From: Endomychus coccineus
Taxonomy: Eukaryota > Arthropoda > Insecta > Coleoptera > Endomychidae
Direction of reading: 5' to 3'
DNA: 64,000 bases
Assembly (NCBI GenBank): GCA_958510875.1
Contig: OY294069.1
Span: forward strand, 157,727,111-157,791,110
How positions within the stretch are numbered: position 1 is the first letter of the stretch; every line of letters begins with the position of its first letter. The translations under genes were made by a program, and so were the position numbers. Under the pieces are notes generated by a model that saw only the letters and a list, made by a program, of their open reading frames with translations, was not told the origin of the DNA and searched no databases. Of the stretch, positions 1 to 12,100 are shown piece by piece.

Positions 1-500
1 TCCATCTGGAGAGAGTTTTTTGAGAAAAATAACAGCGGAATCATGATCAGCGAGCCAAAAATACTAGAAGTCATTTTTGCAACGAAATTATACTTTACTA
101 TTCATAACCGTCTCAGCAAAATCTCAAATTTCCCGAATTTTCCATCTGGAGAGAGTTTTTTGAGAAAAATAACAGCGGAATCGTGATCAGCGAGCCAAAA
201 AACCTACTAGAAGTCATTTTTGCAACGAAATGATACTTTATTATCCATAACCGTCTCAGGAAAATCTCAAATTTCCCCAATTTTCCATCTGGAAAGAGTT
301 TTTTGGGAAAAATAACAGCGGAATCATAATCAGCGACCCAAAAAACCTACTAGAAGTCAGTTTTGCAACAAAATTATAAATTATATATTATATATAAATT
401 TTCCAAATTTCCCATCTGGAGGAAGTTTTCCGAGAAAAGTTACTGCGGAATCGTAATCAGCGACCCAAAAAACACATTAGTGGCCATTTTCGGCTCTTCA
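1..500. repeat. Tandem array of ~140-bp units
   Basis: Four consecutive units begin with a variant of CCATCTGGAGAGAGTTTT near 1, 141, 284 and 411, so the period is about 140 bp; the last copy is diverged. Each unit holds one copy of a short module, TCGTGATCAGCGAGCCAAAA or a variant, near 43, 183, 325 and 451. The same module recurs in the palindromes at 1320-2996 and 23551-25240. The array continues past the left window edge. No coding potential is seen. Confidence 0.85.
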
Positions 501-699
501 TTCATTAATTGTCGAAACTTTTGGATTGTTTTTATAAGAATGCTCCTCTGAGGGGTTGAAACCCCGTTTTGGGGGGGTAGAAAGGGCGACCCCCGCGGTC
601 TAGATAGTCGTGAATGATCTATGGGGTATTAGGAACAAAATGCAAAAAAAAATTTGGAATTCTAGCTTACTCTATTTTTTTTTTATCCGGTTCGTTGCC

Positions 700-1240
700 T
701 GGACTAATAAGCGCTGTTCGGACCGCACATTGGGAAAGACTGGTATCAGCAAGTGAGGAACATGGTTAAAACCGATGCCAAACTGCTGACACAGATACTG
801 AACCTTTTAACTACTTACTACCTCCACAGGATAAACCATAGCGATTCGCCTTTGTACAGGTGGTGCAAACGGAAATACGAAACATCAATGCATATTCTGT
901 GGAGATGTATTACACTGATCCCCCAAGGCGGAAAGCACTCTCGGTAAAGCTATGCGACACTGAGAAGATAGATGCGAAAATGGTGCTAAACTTCTTTAGG
1001 GCATTAACCACCTACCGGTCCCGACTAGGAGTTTAGTAGGTGGCTGTTTGTCCAACTTGGGCACCCGGTGTACACTCTGGAGTGGAAACCGATCCTGCCT
1101 ACCTCTAAAGCCAGGTGACCCGTTAATCGTTAACCCGGGGAGCATGATGAACACTCTCGTGTGGGAACTGCCCCACTTGGTGACACGTGATACTGGTTGC
1201 AAACGGCTTCGGCGTAATATTAATAATAATACCTACCTAA
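700..1240 (+). mobile_element. 3' end of an R1-like LINE
   Basis: In the + frame at 753-947 the translation resembles the last part of R1-type LINE proteins, where a Cys/His knuckle follows RNase H: short stretches such as YYLHRINHSDSPLYRWC and MHILWRC match the usual pattern of a C-x2-C...H-x4-C motif. A frame break occurs near 930. About 300 bp of GC-richer 3' UTR follows and ends in (TAA)n-like sequence near 1220-1235, a common LINE tail. It is heavily 5'-truncated and non-functional. The clade is a guess from motif style. Confidence 0.55.
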
Positions 1241-1319
1241 GTATAAATTGTACGAAATTTTATTGGCTGTAAGAAAAACATGTAATTCTCATTCAGCGAT
1301 GAAATGCTATACCCCAGAT

Positions 1320-2996
1320 AGTCCAGGAAATAAAGATTTTGAAAAGAAAAATTTGAGGTAAAAGGCCGATTTTGATGTGTGAGGGCTCATTCGATTCGTT
1401 TTGACCACTAGATCAGAATCTGCCACAGCTACATAGGGGGAAGTTTGTCCTATTGTTAATAAACAATAAATGGCATGTTTTTGACATAATAAAAAAAAAT
1501 TGAAAACGCTATTTTCCATCAATTTTTAGCGGGTAAAGTAGAAAATTGCAGTTATTTGATCAATAAACAATGTGAATTTAAGGTTTATAACAATTTGTCA
1601 GTTATCTATTTGTTAATAAACAACAAAATGGAAATTTCCTAAATAATCAAGATTAGATTCATTTTCAGGTAATTTGAGGTCGCTGAATACAAATTCGATG
1701 TTATTTTTCTGATTGGCTGTTAGTCTAATTAGTTAATTAACAATTTGTTAATAAACAAATTAACCCAAAAAATTTAAATTTAAAAAATAATCAAGACTAG
1801 AGTCATTTTCAGGTAATTTGAGGTCGCTGAGTAGTTTGATGTTATTTTTTTGATTGAATGTTAATATAATTATTTGATTAATAATTACTTAGTTACCGAA
1901 TTAACAAAAAAATTCAAAGTCTCAAAATAATCAAGACTGGAGTCAATTTCGTATAATTTAAGGTCGCTGAATACGAATTTGATGTTATTTTTTGAATAAA
2001 TTGCTGGGAAACAATTTTTTATTAATAACATGAAAAACCACTCTTCCCCTTTACGGCTACGGCCCTGGAGGTTGAATTACTGGTTCTGAATTCAGCTCAT
2101 ACGTCCCTGCACTTCTCTCAGTTACCATGGCAACGCTATCAATCAACTAATAATATGAACAATTTATTGAAAAATCACATTAGATTCAAATTTAACTTCT
2201 TCAAATTATCCGAAATTGACTGCAATCTTGATTATTTTAAAACTTTGAATATTTTTTGTTGATTCGCCAAGTGAATTAATTGATTAATTAAATTATCATT
2301 CGACTCAAAAAGTAACATCAATTTCGTGTTCAGCGGCCTTAAAAAATTGACTCCAATCTTGATTATTTTAAGACTTTGAATTTTTTTGTTAATTCGGTAA
2401 TTAAGTAATTATTAATTAAATAATTATATTAACATTCAATCAAAAAAATAACATCAAACTACTCAGCGACCTTAAATTACCTGAAAATGACTCGTCTTGA
2501 TTATTTTTTAAATTTCCATTTTTTTGGGTTAATTTGTTTATTAACAAATTGTTAATTAACTAATTAGATTAACAGCCAATCAGAAAAATAACATCGAATT
2601 TGTATTCAGCGACCTCAAATTACCTGAGATATATTCATTCTCATCTTGATTATTTAGGAAATTTCCATTTTGTTGTTTATTAACAAATAGATAACTGACA
2701 AATTGTTGTAAACCTTAAATTCACATTGTTTATTGATCAAATAACTGCAATTTTCTACTTGACCCGCTAAAAATTGATAGAAAATAGCGTTTTCAATTTT
2801 TTATTATGTCAAAAACGTGCGATTTATTGGCCATTATTTATTGTTTATTAACAATAGGACAAATTTCCCCCTATGTAGCTGTGGCAGATTCTGATCTAGA
2901 GGTCAAAACGAATCGAATGAGCCCTCACACATCAAAGTCGGCCTTTTACCTCAAATTTTTCTAATTTGGGTCGATTTTGTTCTTTATTTCCTGGAC
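1320..2996. repeat. 1.7-kb palindromic (foldback) element
   Basis: The left arm starts with AGTCCAGGAAATAAAG and the right arm ends with its reverse complement at 2981-2996. The arms (about 1320-1990 and 2330-2996) match inversely over most of their length, including a TGTAGCTGTGGCAGATTCTG block near 2875 and its complement near 1412. Each arm contains three units of ~135-140 bp carrying a CAGCGACC-type module (left arm near 1680, 1825, 1965 inverted; right arm near 2332, 2465, 2608). AT-rich motifs TTAATAAACAA recur. No ORF longer than chance is present. Probably a non-autonomous foldback element. Confidence 0.8.
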
Positions 2997-3840
2997 TAAG
3001 AAGTCGGCGATTTAGCAAGGGAAACGACAAAAGGATTGCTAGCAGAAAAATCGAAACACAAGTATGAGTTAGCGTATAATAATTTTATGCCATGGAAAGA
3101 AAAAAAATAATTCAAAAAACAGTTTTCTCATTTTTTCCTTCAAAAGGACCAAATTTGTACGTTTAAACTCATGTCATATGTTCATATAAACTTTACATTT
3201 ATGTTAGGCATTATTCCCCAGAACTACAAGTCCTTATGTACATAGATTTATAAACGCTAACACACAAATTCTTGAATAATCAAATGCAGATATGTTTAAA
3301 ACCATGTAATTTATTTATAGGAATGTGTCTTCAACATTTATTTATAGAATAACGTTGCAACATTGATAACAACGTAAGTTAAATTTAGTATTAAACAGTA
3401 TTAACATGATAAGAGTTTTATCGCTTAAACTCACCATGTTATTATGTTAAACATTTGGGAAATGTGAATGCGGCAAATTGATATGGCCGTTGTCCGAACA
3501 ATACCCCGCAAATAAAAACTATAGGTTGATAAAGTTGAGAATCAACTATTATCGTCACATTATCAATAATAATTTAAACCAGAAATAAGAACATGAAGGT
3601 TACAGAAATTTTATTGTGAACCTACTTGAACTGAAGAATAATATGGGGGCAAAAGGGTCGAACCCCGATCCACTTGTGCTTGATTTCATTGATGAAAACA
3701 CTTCTATTCCACCAAGGTCACGACAGTTTCGAGAAACACCGCTAACCAACCACCGTCACGTGGGTAGGGGGAGAAAACCGTTTATGGGGAGGTTATGAGA
3801 GTTGTGAGAGTCACCTTTCCAGGCACACTCGTTAAAAACT
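2997..3840. other. AT-rich spacer, no gene seen
   Basis: Mostly AT-rich sequence. A 60-codon frame at 3616-3798 has no recognisable motif, no intron signals and no related copy that I can see. The GC-richer part from about 3640 may be 3' flank of the minus-strand LINE that follows. Confidence 0.4.
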
Positions 3841-4870
3841 TCACCCCCTTTGTAGGCTTGCCTGGCTATTGCCTCCGGTGACACTTAGTCCTGCTGGCCC
3901 ATTGTGTCTCGCCTTTGTCTTGTTTCTTTGCGGTATCCGGTCGAGTATTTTTGTACCTTGTACTAATTTGTACAGGTCCTTTACTGGGTGGGAACTGTAT
4001 AATTCTGGTTCGTCGTTAGGCTTTCTAAAAAGTGTCTTTTGCGGTCCAGTGCCTCGCATTTACATAGTATGTATGTCACTGTACAGTCCCATTTTGTTAA
4101 GGTGCCCTTTTACTCGCTCATGGCCAGTCATGAGCCCTATTACAACTTTTACTTTTCCCTATTTAGTGCTAATAGGTCTGCCGTTCTTTTATTACCCGGG
4201 GCTTTGATGTATTTCTTCCCATGATCGTTTCCTGGAACTTTTTCCAGTATTTTTTGTGGTTTTCCATGATTCAGTCATTTATAGACCTTCGGGCTGTACG
4301 TTTTGGTACCCCGTGGTCTGTTCTGGATCTGGGGCGTTCTACGATCCTCTTCTTGCAAGTTCGTCGGCTTGTTCATTGACTGTCGTTCCCTGATGTCCCG
4401 GTACCCAGATCAGCTTAACGTTGTTTCGGTCTGCCAGTATTTCAAGTTCTTCTTTGCATGTCCATACCAAACGGGATGTGACTTCCTGACTTCTCATTGC
4501 CTTAAGTGCAGCCTGACTGTCTGTCAATATGTGGATCTTCGATGGCTCTCCGATTGTTTTCCTTCACGCATTGGAGGATTGCATATACCTCTGCTTGGAA
4601 AACAGAGGTGTATTTATCCAATGAATGAAGCCAGTGTATTCTTAAGTATAGTCCTGCATCTGCACCATTTTTTTGCAGTCTTAGACCCGTGTGTATACTA
4701 GATCTTTCCCTGTAGAATGTCGCCCAGGTTTGTATGTTCCCATTCAGTTCTTGGTAATGATGCCCTGAATGTGTTATTAAAAGAGTATCGCTACTTTGGA
4801 ATGCGATCTGTTCTAATGCCTAACACGTCGCTGGTCACGATTTCACGATACTCATACACATGAGACCTGG
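3841..4870 (-). pseudogene. R1-like LINE fragment (RNase H region), minus strand
   Basis: The minus frame at 4339-4527 reads as the end of a LINE RNase H domain: TDSQAALKA, then KLIWVPGHQGTTVNEQADEL, where the His of VPGHQG and the Asp of NEQADELA are the usual late RNase H residues. Further minus frames at 3841-4059 continue the C-terminal part after a deletion and frameshifts. A paralogous, longer copy lies at 39890-41190 on the same strand; relative to it, this copy lacks part of the Cys/His knuckle around 4060-4080. It is a dead 5'-truncated copy. Confidence 0.75.
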
Positions 4871-5461
4871 CCCAATGTGTACATCTCTCAGTGCTTTTTG
4901 AGAGTTTACTTGATCAGTTATTAATAAAACTAATCTGCACCTGAAAGAATTGGATATATATATATATATATATGTAACTTAAGAGATATAGAATTAAATT
5001 TTCTGAATTATGAAGATAACTTAGATAAATCCAGAAATGTGGGTTCGAATCCCGCCTATGGTTCAATCTTTTACGTTTATTCATCTTTATAATCCTATGT
5101 TAAATTATCTAAGTTATCTTCATAATTCAGAAAATTTAATTCTATATCTCTTAAGTTACATACACGATAGTGGCCAATTAGGCAAAGAAACTTTAAACTT
5201 GTTTATAATTAACCAGAACAATTCTCAGTCAGTTCTATTGAAATATATAAGAACCGGGATGCTGTCATTTGAATAAGAACTGTCAAGTAACTGCCAACCA
5301 TAGCAGTACTAACCTACAATCCTTACTTCAAAAAACGACTGAACTTCAGATGAATGTGCGTGAATAGTTGATCGATGGTAGGGCATCGAATCGCATTGTG
5401 TTCATCAATGATCTACTATCCTTTCAGAGGTTTATATTTACAAAAATATAAAAATCTAACA

Positions 5462-5537
5462 GGACCGAAGTGGTGTAATTGGTAAACACCCTGGACTGGA
5501 AATCCAGAAATGTGGGTTCGAATCCCGCCTATGGTTC
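5462..5537 (+). pseudogene. tRNA-like sequence with Pol III A and B boxes
   Basis: The 76-nt stretch has an A-box-like TGGTGTAATTGG, an anticodon arm CTGGA/TCCAG with loop CTGGAAA (anticodon would be GGA, serine), and a perfect B box GGTTCGAATCC inside a five-pair T arm. The acceptor arm pairs only partly (two G-T pairs and one mismatch). The variable loop is short, unlike the long arm of true tRNA-Ser. It is more likely a tRNA pseudogene or the head of a SINE-like repeat. A second copy, only its 3' half from the anticodon loop on, lies at about 5028-5073. Confidence 0.55.
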
Positions 5538-5673
5538 AATCTTTTACGTTTATTCATCTTTATAATCCTATGTTAAATTATCTAAGTTATCTTCATAATT
5601 CAGAAAATTTAATTCTATATCTCTTAAGTTACATACACGATAGTGGCCAATTAGGCAAAGAAACTTTAAACTT

Positions 5674-5677
<4 letters not shown>

Positions 5678-5738
<61 letters not shown>
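5678..5738. repeat. (TA)n microsatellite at hairpin centre
   Basis: About 29 TA repeats lie exactly between two inverted copies of the ~130-bp sequence, forming the loop of a long hairpin. A shorter (TA)10 run is at 4953-4972. Confidence 0.95.
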
Positions 5739-5741
<3 letters not shown>

Positions 5742-5858
5742 AAGTTTAAAGTTTCTTTGCCTAATTGGCCACTATCGTGTATGTAACTTAAGAGATATAG
5801 AATTAAATTTTCTGAATTATGAAGATAACTTAGATAATTTAACATAGGATTATAAAGA

Positions 5859-6345
5859 TGAACGATTTCGTTGAAAAACTCCAAACGCTGAAAGTTAACC
5901 CAGGTGATTTGTTCGTCAAATTCGACGTCGAATCACTCTTCACCAATGTTCCCATTCCAGACACCATTTCCACAATTTCTCAACTGTTACTCGCCAAAAA
6001 AGTTCCAATTGACTTACTACCGTTAATTGATTTTTGTCTACCTTCCATATATTTTCTGTAAGATGGGAAGCTTTACGAGCAGTCCTCGGGAACTGCCATG
6101 GGTTCCTCACTTTATCCGGTCATAGCTAATATATTCATGGAAACTTTTGAGCAAAATGGTATTGACTCATCTGTTCTCAAGCCCCTCAATCATTTAAATT
6201 CATTACATCCCAATATCCTTTTCACTATGGAAGTTGCATCGAAAGGTTCACTCCCTCCTGGATGTATTAGATAGTCGATATACCGACGGTACTTTAGGAC
6301 GTTATGTGTATCGAAAACCCACTCACACCGATAGATACCTCAAAG
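5859..6345 (+). pseudogene. Penelope-like element reverse-transcriptase fragment
   Basis: The + frame from 5858 reads DFVEKLQ...VKFDVESLFTNVPIPDTI, the palm-start motif of PLE reverse transcriptases, and after an in-frame stop at 6059 continues with DGKLYEQSSGTAMGSSL and PVIANIFMETFEQ, the family's next conserved block. Later codons (about 6240-6330) keep traces of the KPTHTDRYL-type block with further stops. The YVDD catalytic block is missing between about 6180 and 6200, so there is an internal deletion. PLEs copy RNA into telomeric or nicked sites with a GIY-YIG nuclease; this copy cannot act. Confidence 0.8.
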
Positions 6346-9108
6346 GTCTTACTTTTGAGCACCAAATAAAAACGTTACTTACGGTAATGAATTCACTAGT
6401 TAGTTGAACGAAAACAAAAAATTGGAATTGAAAGATATTTTTTTTGATAGAGCTTCATAAACGATATAGAAAAATAAAACTGACAACTAAATATTTGAAA
6501 TACAGGTATGAAAAATTAAATTTCAGTCGACAAAGCTATAGCTTTATATACACTATAGTTCCTTTAAACAATGCATATTAACAATAATACAGAATTATTC
6601 ACTTTATCAGTATGTCGAATAGTCTTCGTCCATATTTCTGGTGTTCTTAGCCTCTTTCCACATAGCTACTAATTTTTCCGCCGAATTACCATAAGTGTCA
6701 ACTTGATCTCTGTAGTAGTTAGTTATACTCAAAATTTGTTGAATTGTGTTGAAACTGTAATGGTAATAGGGTAGAAGAAGCACCTTGTTGGCAATATTTT
6801 TCAGGTAAAGTAATTATCAGCTACGTATAAGGGTTGTGACTTATTCACTTTTACCAAGATCTACAACAGTGCTTTAAAGAAGTTATCGTAATGTAGGTAT
6901 ATTATTCCTACTTAGCCATTCTTGTACATCACATTTAGTGGGGTTGCTTGTTGGCAATTTATTCATTATCCACAACGATGGTGGTTGTTCACTGAAAGTT
7001 GAAACTCAAACCAATTTAGGAAATTGTGTTGATTCATTTCACCATGATAATCGACATCCTTGGTTTTTGAAGAAAATATTAGTTCTGCACTACGAATAAA
7101 ACCTGCTGTACAATCAGCGTGAACTACCTACAAGATATACTTTACATGCGCCACCAACTTCTAGTGTTAGAATAGTCGAGATAAACATGGATACGTATTT
7201 ACACACCTTCATTTTTCAGTTTAATATACTGATGTAATAAAATGTACACGTTTCGCAATTTACACAGCACGCAACGTAAATGTACTGTTATTAAAAATCT
7301 CTAATGAGTTTAGTTTGCCCCACGTTGTGGTGACAATTGTTATTAACAAGGGTTTACCTTCTTATTTATAAATTAATGATTTATGTTTTGTTCAATTTTA
7401 ATTTAATATTCCGGCTAGCTTTTTATTTTGATTTGAATGATAATGATTTTTTTATATTATATGGAATTGAACACAATATTTTGTTTGAATGTTGAAAGTT
7501 TCTATATTTAAATATTTATGACTCTATGTTAGATCTCAGATTTACAAATTTACGAACCTCAAAATTCATAAATTCAGGAACTGTTGATAAAATTGGTAAC
7601 TTGTTTTATTCTTTCAAGATATAAAACTTTTTCAATGATATACTGGAACTTCATCGAAGAATGGATGTTCTACGATGCTGTTTATTAACTGTGATTATTA
7701 TAACCTTAAAACTTTGTTCGAATACTCAGGAACACTACTTGATTCGTAGGAATAATTTACTTGCTTCGGTTACTTTAACTGGTCGAAGCTACGGAGACTT
7801 CTTGGGTTCTCCGATGTTGTCCAAAAACTAAGGTTATGGAAATATACTTGAGCTGCAGAAGATGCTTTGTATCTCTGATGTTATTGCAAACTAAACTGGC
7901 TTCTATTTCATATTTCCTTTTATAGAGCTTCAAAGAGGACACCAGTTGATGTCACTTCTGACCAATAAAGTGCTTCCTTTCCTTATCAAGGATGCTTTGG
8001 TCATTGTTGAAACTGACATAACTTTTTAATTGTTGACTGTTTGATGTATCTAAATCGTCTCGACCAATCAGAATAGAGTATTCTATAAATTTTGAATTAT
8101 TGAAGATTTTCAAATGATTATACTTTCTGCTATTTAAATTAATATTGCCTACATTTTTCCACATATTTTGGTATAAGATAACCTATGATTAGGTTCATAT
8201 TAACTTGATCATTCCAATATTTATATCAAATTTGACATTTATCATATCTTAAATCTAATACATAATATAAAATATCAATAACATTTCTATAATATTATAT
8301 AACTCAAATTTCCTAATTCTATCTTAAATCTATAACATATTTTAATAGTTTGTGCTATCTTATGATAGTCTTGGAATCATTTCAATTATGATTTCCTCTT
8401 TCGTATCACTGTACGTTTATCCACTTTCACTGTTTTCTTGTTTACACTTCTTATTCTATATTACATTCTGGTATATTTTGTTATACATTGTTTAATACCT
8501 TATACTATCTACAATTTAACTTTTAATAATGTTTTTAATTCCATATTTTATATATTTTAATGTTCGGTAAGTTCAATTTCATCATTTTATGCTGTGTAGG
8601 AAATGAAATCATAACAGTACGTAGAATTGCAGTCCTGGGAAGAGTTGCTTCTGTACTTTCAAAGTTTAATTTTACGTTCTTCGGGGAAATTCATAATAAG
8701 CCACATGTGTGCGTTAAAATTAGTTCCATCTGAAAAAAAATATATTCTTACAAAATAAAATTCTTCTAACGCGATTTCATACAAAAGGATAATGCTACAC
8801 ATTAAAAAATTACGTAAATCGAAGATATTATATGGCTTGTTAGGTGAAACCTTTTTAATTTACTTTCAACGTTATAATACTAAAAATAGGGGTTGCTTAT
8901 GCAAAACCAATTGCAATACTTGGCCGCACGCAGGGGAGGTGCTAAATTTCATTAAACACTTCACTTCGCTTGGTTCCCCGAGCGAGAAACTAGTCGCCGA
9001 TATTTTTCAATTATGGCTTATATTTTATGATATTAATATTATTGTGAATGTATCAGATTGATATTCAGCTAAAATTCAACCTAAACTACTGATACTTTTT
9101 TTTTTCAG
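6346..9108. other. AT-rich DNA, no gene recognised; upstream intron of the cyclase
   Basis: About 2.7 kb of AT-rich sequence. Frames at 7952-8164 (-) and 8792-9061 (+) show no family motif and no convincing splice signals. I searched for the exon that should precede the cyclase exon at 9109 (encoding the family's FARTxPPDT-like stretch) and did not see it, so that exon probably lies to the left of the window. The acceptor tract is a run of T followed by CAG ending at 9108. Confidence 0.5.
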
Positions 9109-12100
9109 GTTACCAAATCAGTGCTATCACTTCTAGGTTATTATAACTGGAATAAATTTTCGGTTATCTATGAACAGTCATGGGAGAGCGTTGCCAAGTT
9201 ACTAGTAAAACAAGCTAAAAATAATAAAATGAAGGTCCAAAGCGAGAGGAGCACCATAGATCAGTTTCTCTGTTGCCAAGAACGAAAGACATGTTGTTCA
9301 ATCACTTTCTGGTATCAATTCCTTCAAGATACAAAAAACAGGACTCGAAGTAAGAAATTACAACGAACTTCTTATTTTATAGTCTAGGAGATGAATTCAT
9401 ATTTTGGGGCTGAGATATAACATGTTGGCATATGTGTTATGTTTTAGCAACTATTTATCTGAATATTTTATCTTATGTGAGTTGGACCTCCCACCCCTCC
9501 CCCTTTTGAGTAGCCGCCCCAGAAAAAATTCAATTATGGAACGGGCTATATCACTTTGGTGTTTAGTGCTAGTCGAAGAAGGTCCCTTGGCGATCAATAT
9601 TCAATAAAGGCCAACATTTTTTCTTCATACAGTGGACAGCACTGGCAGCTTTAGTTATGACCAAAATTGGAACGTGGTATAACATCTTGTGACCAGGCGG
9701 AAAATTTCTGTTATCAATGCTCATTACTCGATAACCGTACACCAACATTTTCTATGCGTCCATTTTCAAGAATTTTGTTTGGAGTTTGGGGGGGAGGGGT
9801 TAAACATGAAAAAAAAATTTGGCACTCACACTAGCTTTTCTTTTACATGAAAACTACAAGTTGATGAAGGTGCCGAAATTTTTTTTCCAATTTCAGACAA
9901 TTTGGCCAAAATTCTTGGAAATGGACACATAGAAAATGTTGACGTATGGTTCTCGAGTAATGAGCATTGATAATAAAAATGTTCCGCCTGGTCAGAAATT
10001 GTTATACTACGTTCCAATTTTGGTCATCACTAAAGCTGCCAGTGCAGCCAACTTCATGGAGAAAAGATGTTGGCATTTATTGAATATTGATCGCCAAGGA
10101 ACCCTCTTCGACTAGCACCAAACACCAAAGTGTTATCACCCGTTCCAAAATTGAATACTTTCTGGAGCGGCTAACTCAAAATGGGGCGGGTGGGAGGTCC
10201 AACTCACTTAGGATAAAATACTCAGATTAATAATTGCTAAAACATAACACATATGCCAACATGTTATATCTCAGGCCCAAAATATGTATCTGCCTTCTAG
10301 ACAATTTTTCAAAATTGAATATAGGTAGAAACCACAATGAGATACGTCCTCCACCAAATGAATTGCCACTCAAAAAATATGGTAGAAATCAAAAAATTTG
10401 ATGAATGGCATTGTGGCTTATAGTTTTGTTCAATTTTACAATAAACGCATATTCTAATAATTTCCTTTTTTTAGTATACGTCTTTCTTGGCTCCACGAGG
10501 TCTTTGGTTGATCTCATGAATACAATGCAAACGTTACAATTATTTGAAGATGGCGAATACATTGTAATTTATGTCGATACTGACTCGTACTATGAATCAG
10601 ACGCACATAAATATCTTTGGAGTAAGTTCTTCACTGTAATTGTATTAGAAATAGTCGACAAGATGGTTAATTTCATAATGAATTTGATTGCAAATAATCC
10701 ATTATATTCTTGAATAATGATGTTATCTTGAGAAATTTTACAACAAAAAAATTCACAAGAATGAAACTAGGAAAAATCCATTTGTATTTTTTAAAGTTGC
10801 TGCAATACTTCGCTTCTGAAAAACTAAACTGAATAATACTGAATACAATCATACAATACTATAATGAAATAATGATGACATTCCTATAGTACGCTGCTGG
10901 TTATATCTAGAACCTCCTGTGCTATAGGTTTATTCCGATCATGGTCGCTTTCTTCTTGAAATAACTTTCATTCAAAAAAATATGTAGAATTATAAAATAA
11001 AACACAATTTTAAATTTACACGAACTACAAAGATGAATTGCTCAGAATTGTTTCGTCGTGTGGTGACATTTTCAAAGCGAATTTTCAACCAGTAAATTTT
11101 AATTTGTTTCATTTCACTTTTCTACATATATTTTGGAATGATTTCATATCAAGTAAACGCCACCATGACTTCAGAAAGACACTCCGTTTTTTATTATTTT
11201 TTAGTAATTAGATTTACAATGCAGTTCATTTCGTAATGTTCCGCCTACAGCGGGATGCTGGATAGACAAATTAATTTACTGTCGTATTGTAATTAATTTT
11301 TCAATCTCTCCCTGCCAGTGATTGTCCAAGGATGGATATTTTATCTTCTGACGCCTCATAATAACATTGTTATAGACGGAGAATCATAAACGATCATCAT
11401 GGTACATATCGTGTTATCAGCTTCAGCTGTGCCTCATCTGATAATATTAACAGCTAGTAAACATTTTTTTTAATACTTGAACTACATGAGTGGAAAACTT
11501 ATAATGTTCGTAAAAGAACATTATACCTTTTTTCAACACGATAAGAAATAATCACCCTTATCCACCAAAAATACTGTTAAAGTACTGAGGGCCTTTGGGC
11601 TACCAAGTATCCGTCGTCAGAGTTCACTCTGATGATGGCTACCAAGTAGCCATCATGAGAGTAAGGGTCCTCAGTACTTTAATAGTATTTTTAGTAGATT
11701 AGGGTGATTATTTCTTTACAATAGTGATATAATATATCCATAGTGTGAACTCTTTACAGTTTATTAGCTTTTTTCAACTTGAATCGTTCATAATTTATAC
11801 AATCAAATTTTTTCCTGGTCTAATTCTATTCATACCAATTCTCATCATTCATTGAGCGGTCAGTAGTGGCCTATACAGGGTGTAAATAAATAACTACGAA
11901 AAAATTGAGGAGGTGATTCCTTGTTGAAAAATAAGGTGGGTCTTTCATATATAATTTTTCTCTAAATCACTTCGTTTTCGAGATACAGGGGTGTTGAAAT
12001 TGAAAAAAAAAATTGTTTTTTGCAAATATCTCTCTACTCATAGTAAGCTATGTTTCGTGCGATAAAAATTTTTTTTTATTCATAATTGGTGAAGATTTTG

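Larger units (their letters stand above)
4971..5859. repeat. Cluster of direct and inverted ~130-bp copies beside a PLE
   Basis: A ~130-bp sequence running from TTCATCTTTATAATCCTATG to AAACTTGTTTATA occurs on the + strand at about 5077-5207 and 5549-5684, inverted at 5737-5859, and partly inverted at 4971-5028. The second and third copies flank a (TA)n run and form an almost perfect hairpin of about 310 bp. Both + copies are preceded by the 3' half of a tRNA-like sequence. The inverted copy reads straight into PLE reverse-transcriptase codons at 5859, so the repeat is probably the leader or pseudo-LTR of that PLE. Confidence 0.75.

Noticed and set aside
3616..3798. 60-codon plus-strand frame
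   Set aside because: No family motif, no splice context, next to a dead LINE; most likely 3' flank of that LINE.
5462..5537. Functional tRNA-Ser(GGA) gene
   Set aside because: The acceptor arm is mismatched, the variable loop is too short for tRNA-Ser, and a half copy lies nearby; listed as a pseudogene instead.
7952..8164. 70-codon minus-strand frame
   Set aside because: No motif recognised and the region is AT-rich; treated as chance.
8792..9061. Plus-strand 89-codon frame just before the first cyclase exon seen
   Set aside because: It has no similarity to the receptor ectodomain, is not in phase with the exon at 9109 and has no donor in a fitting place.
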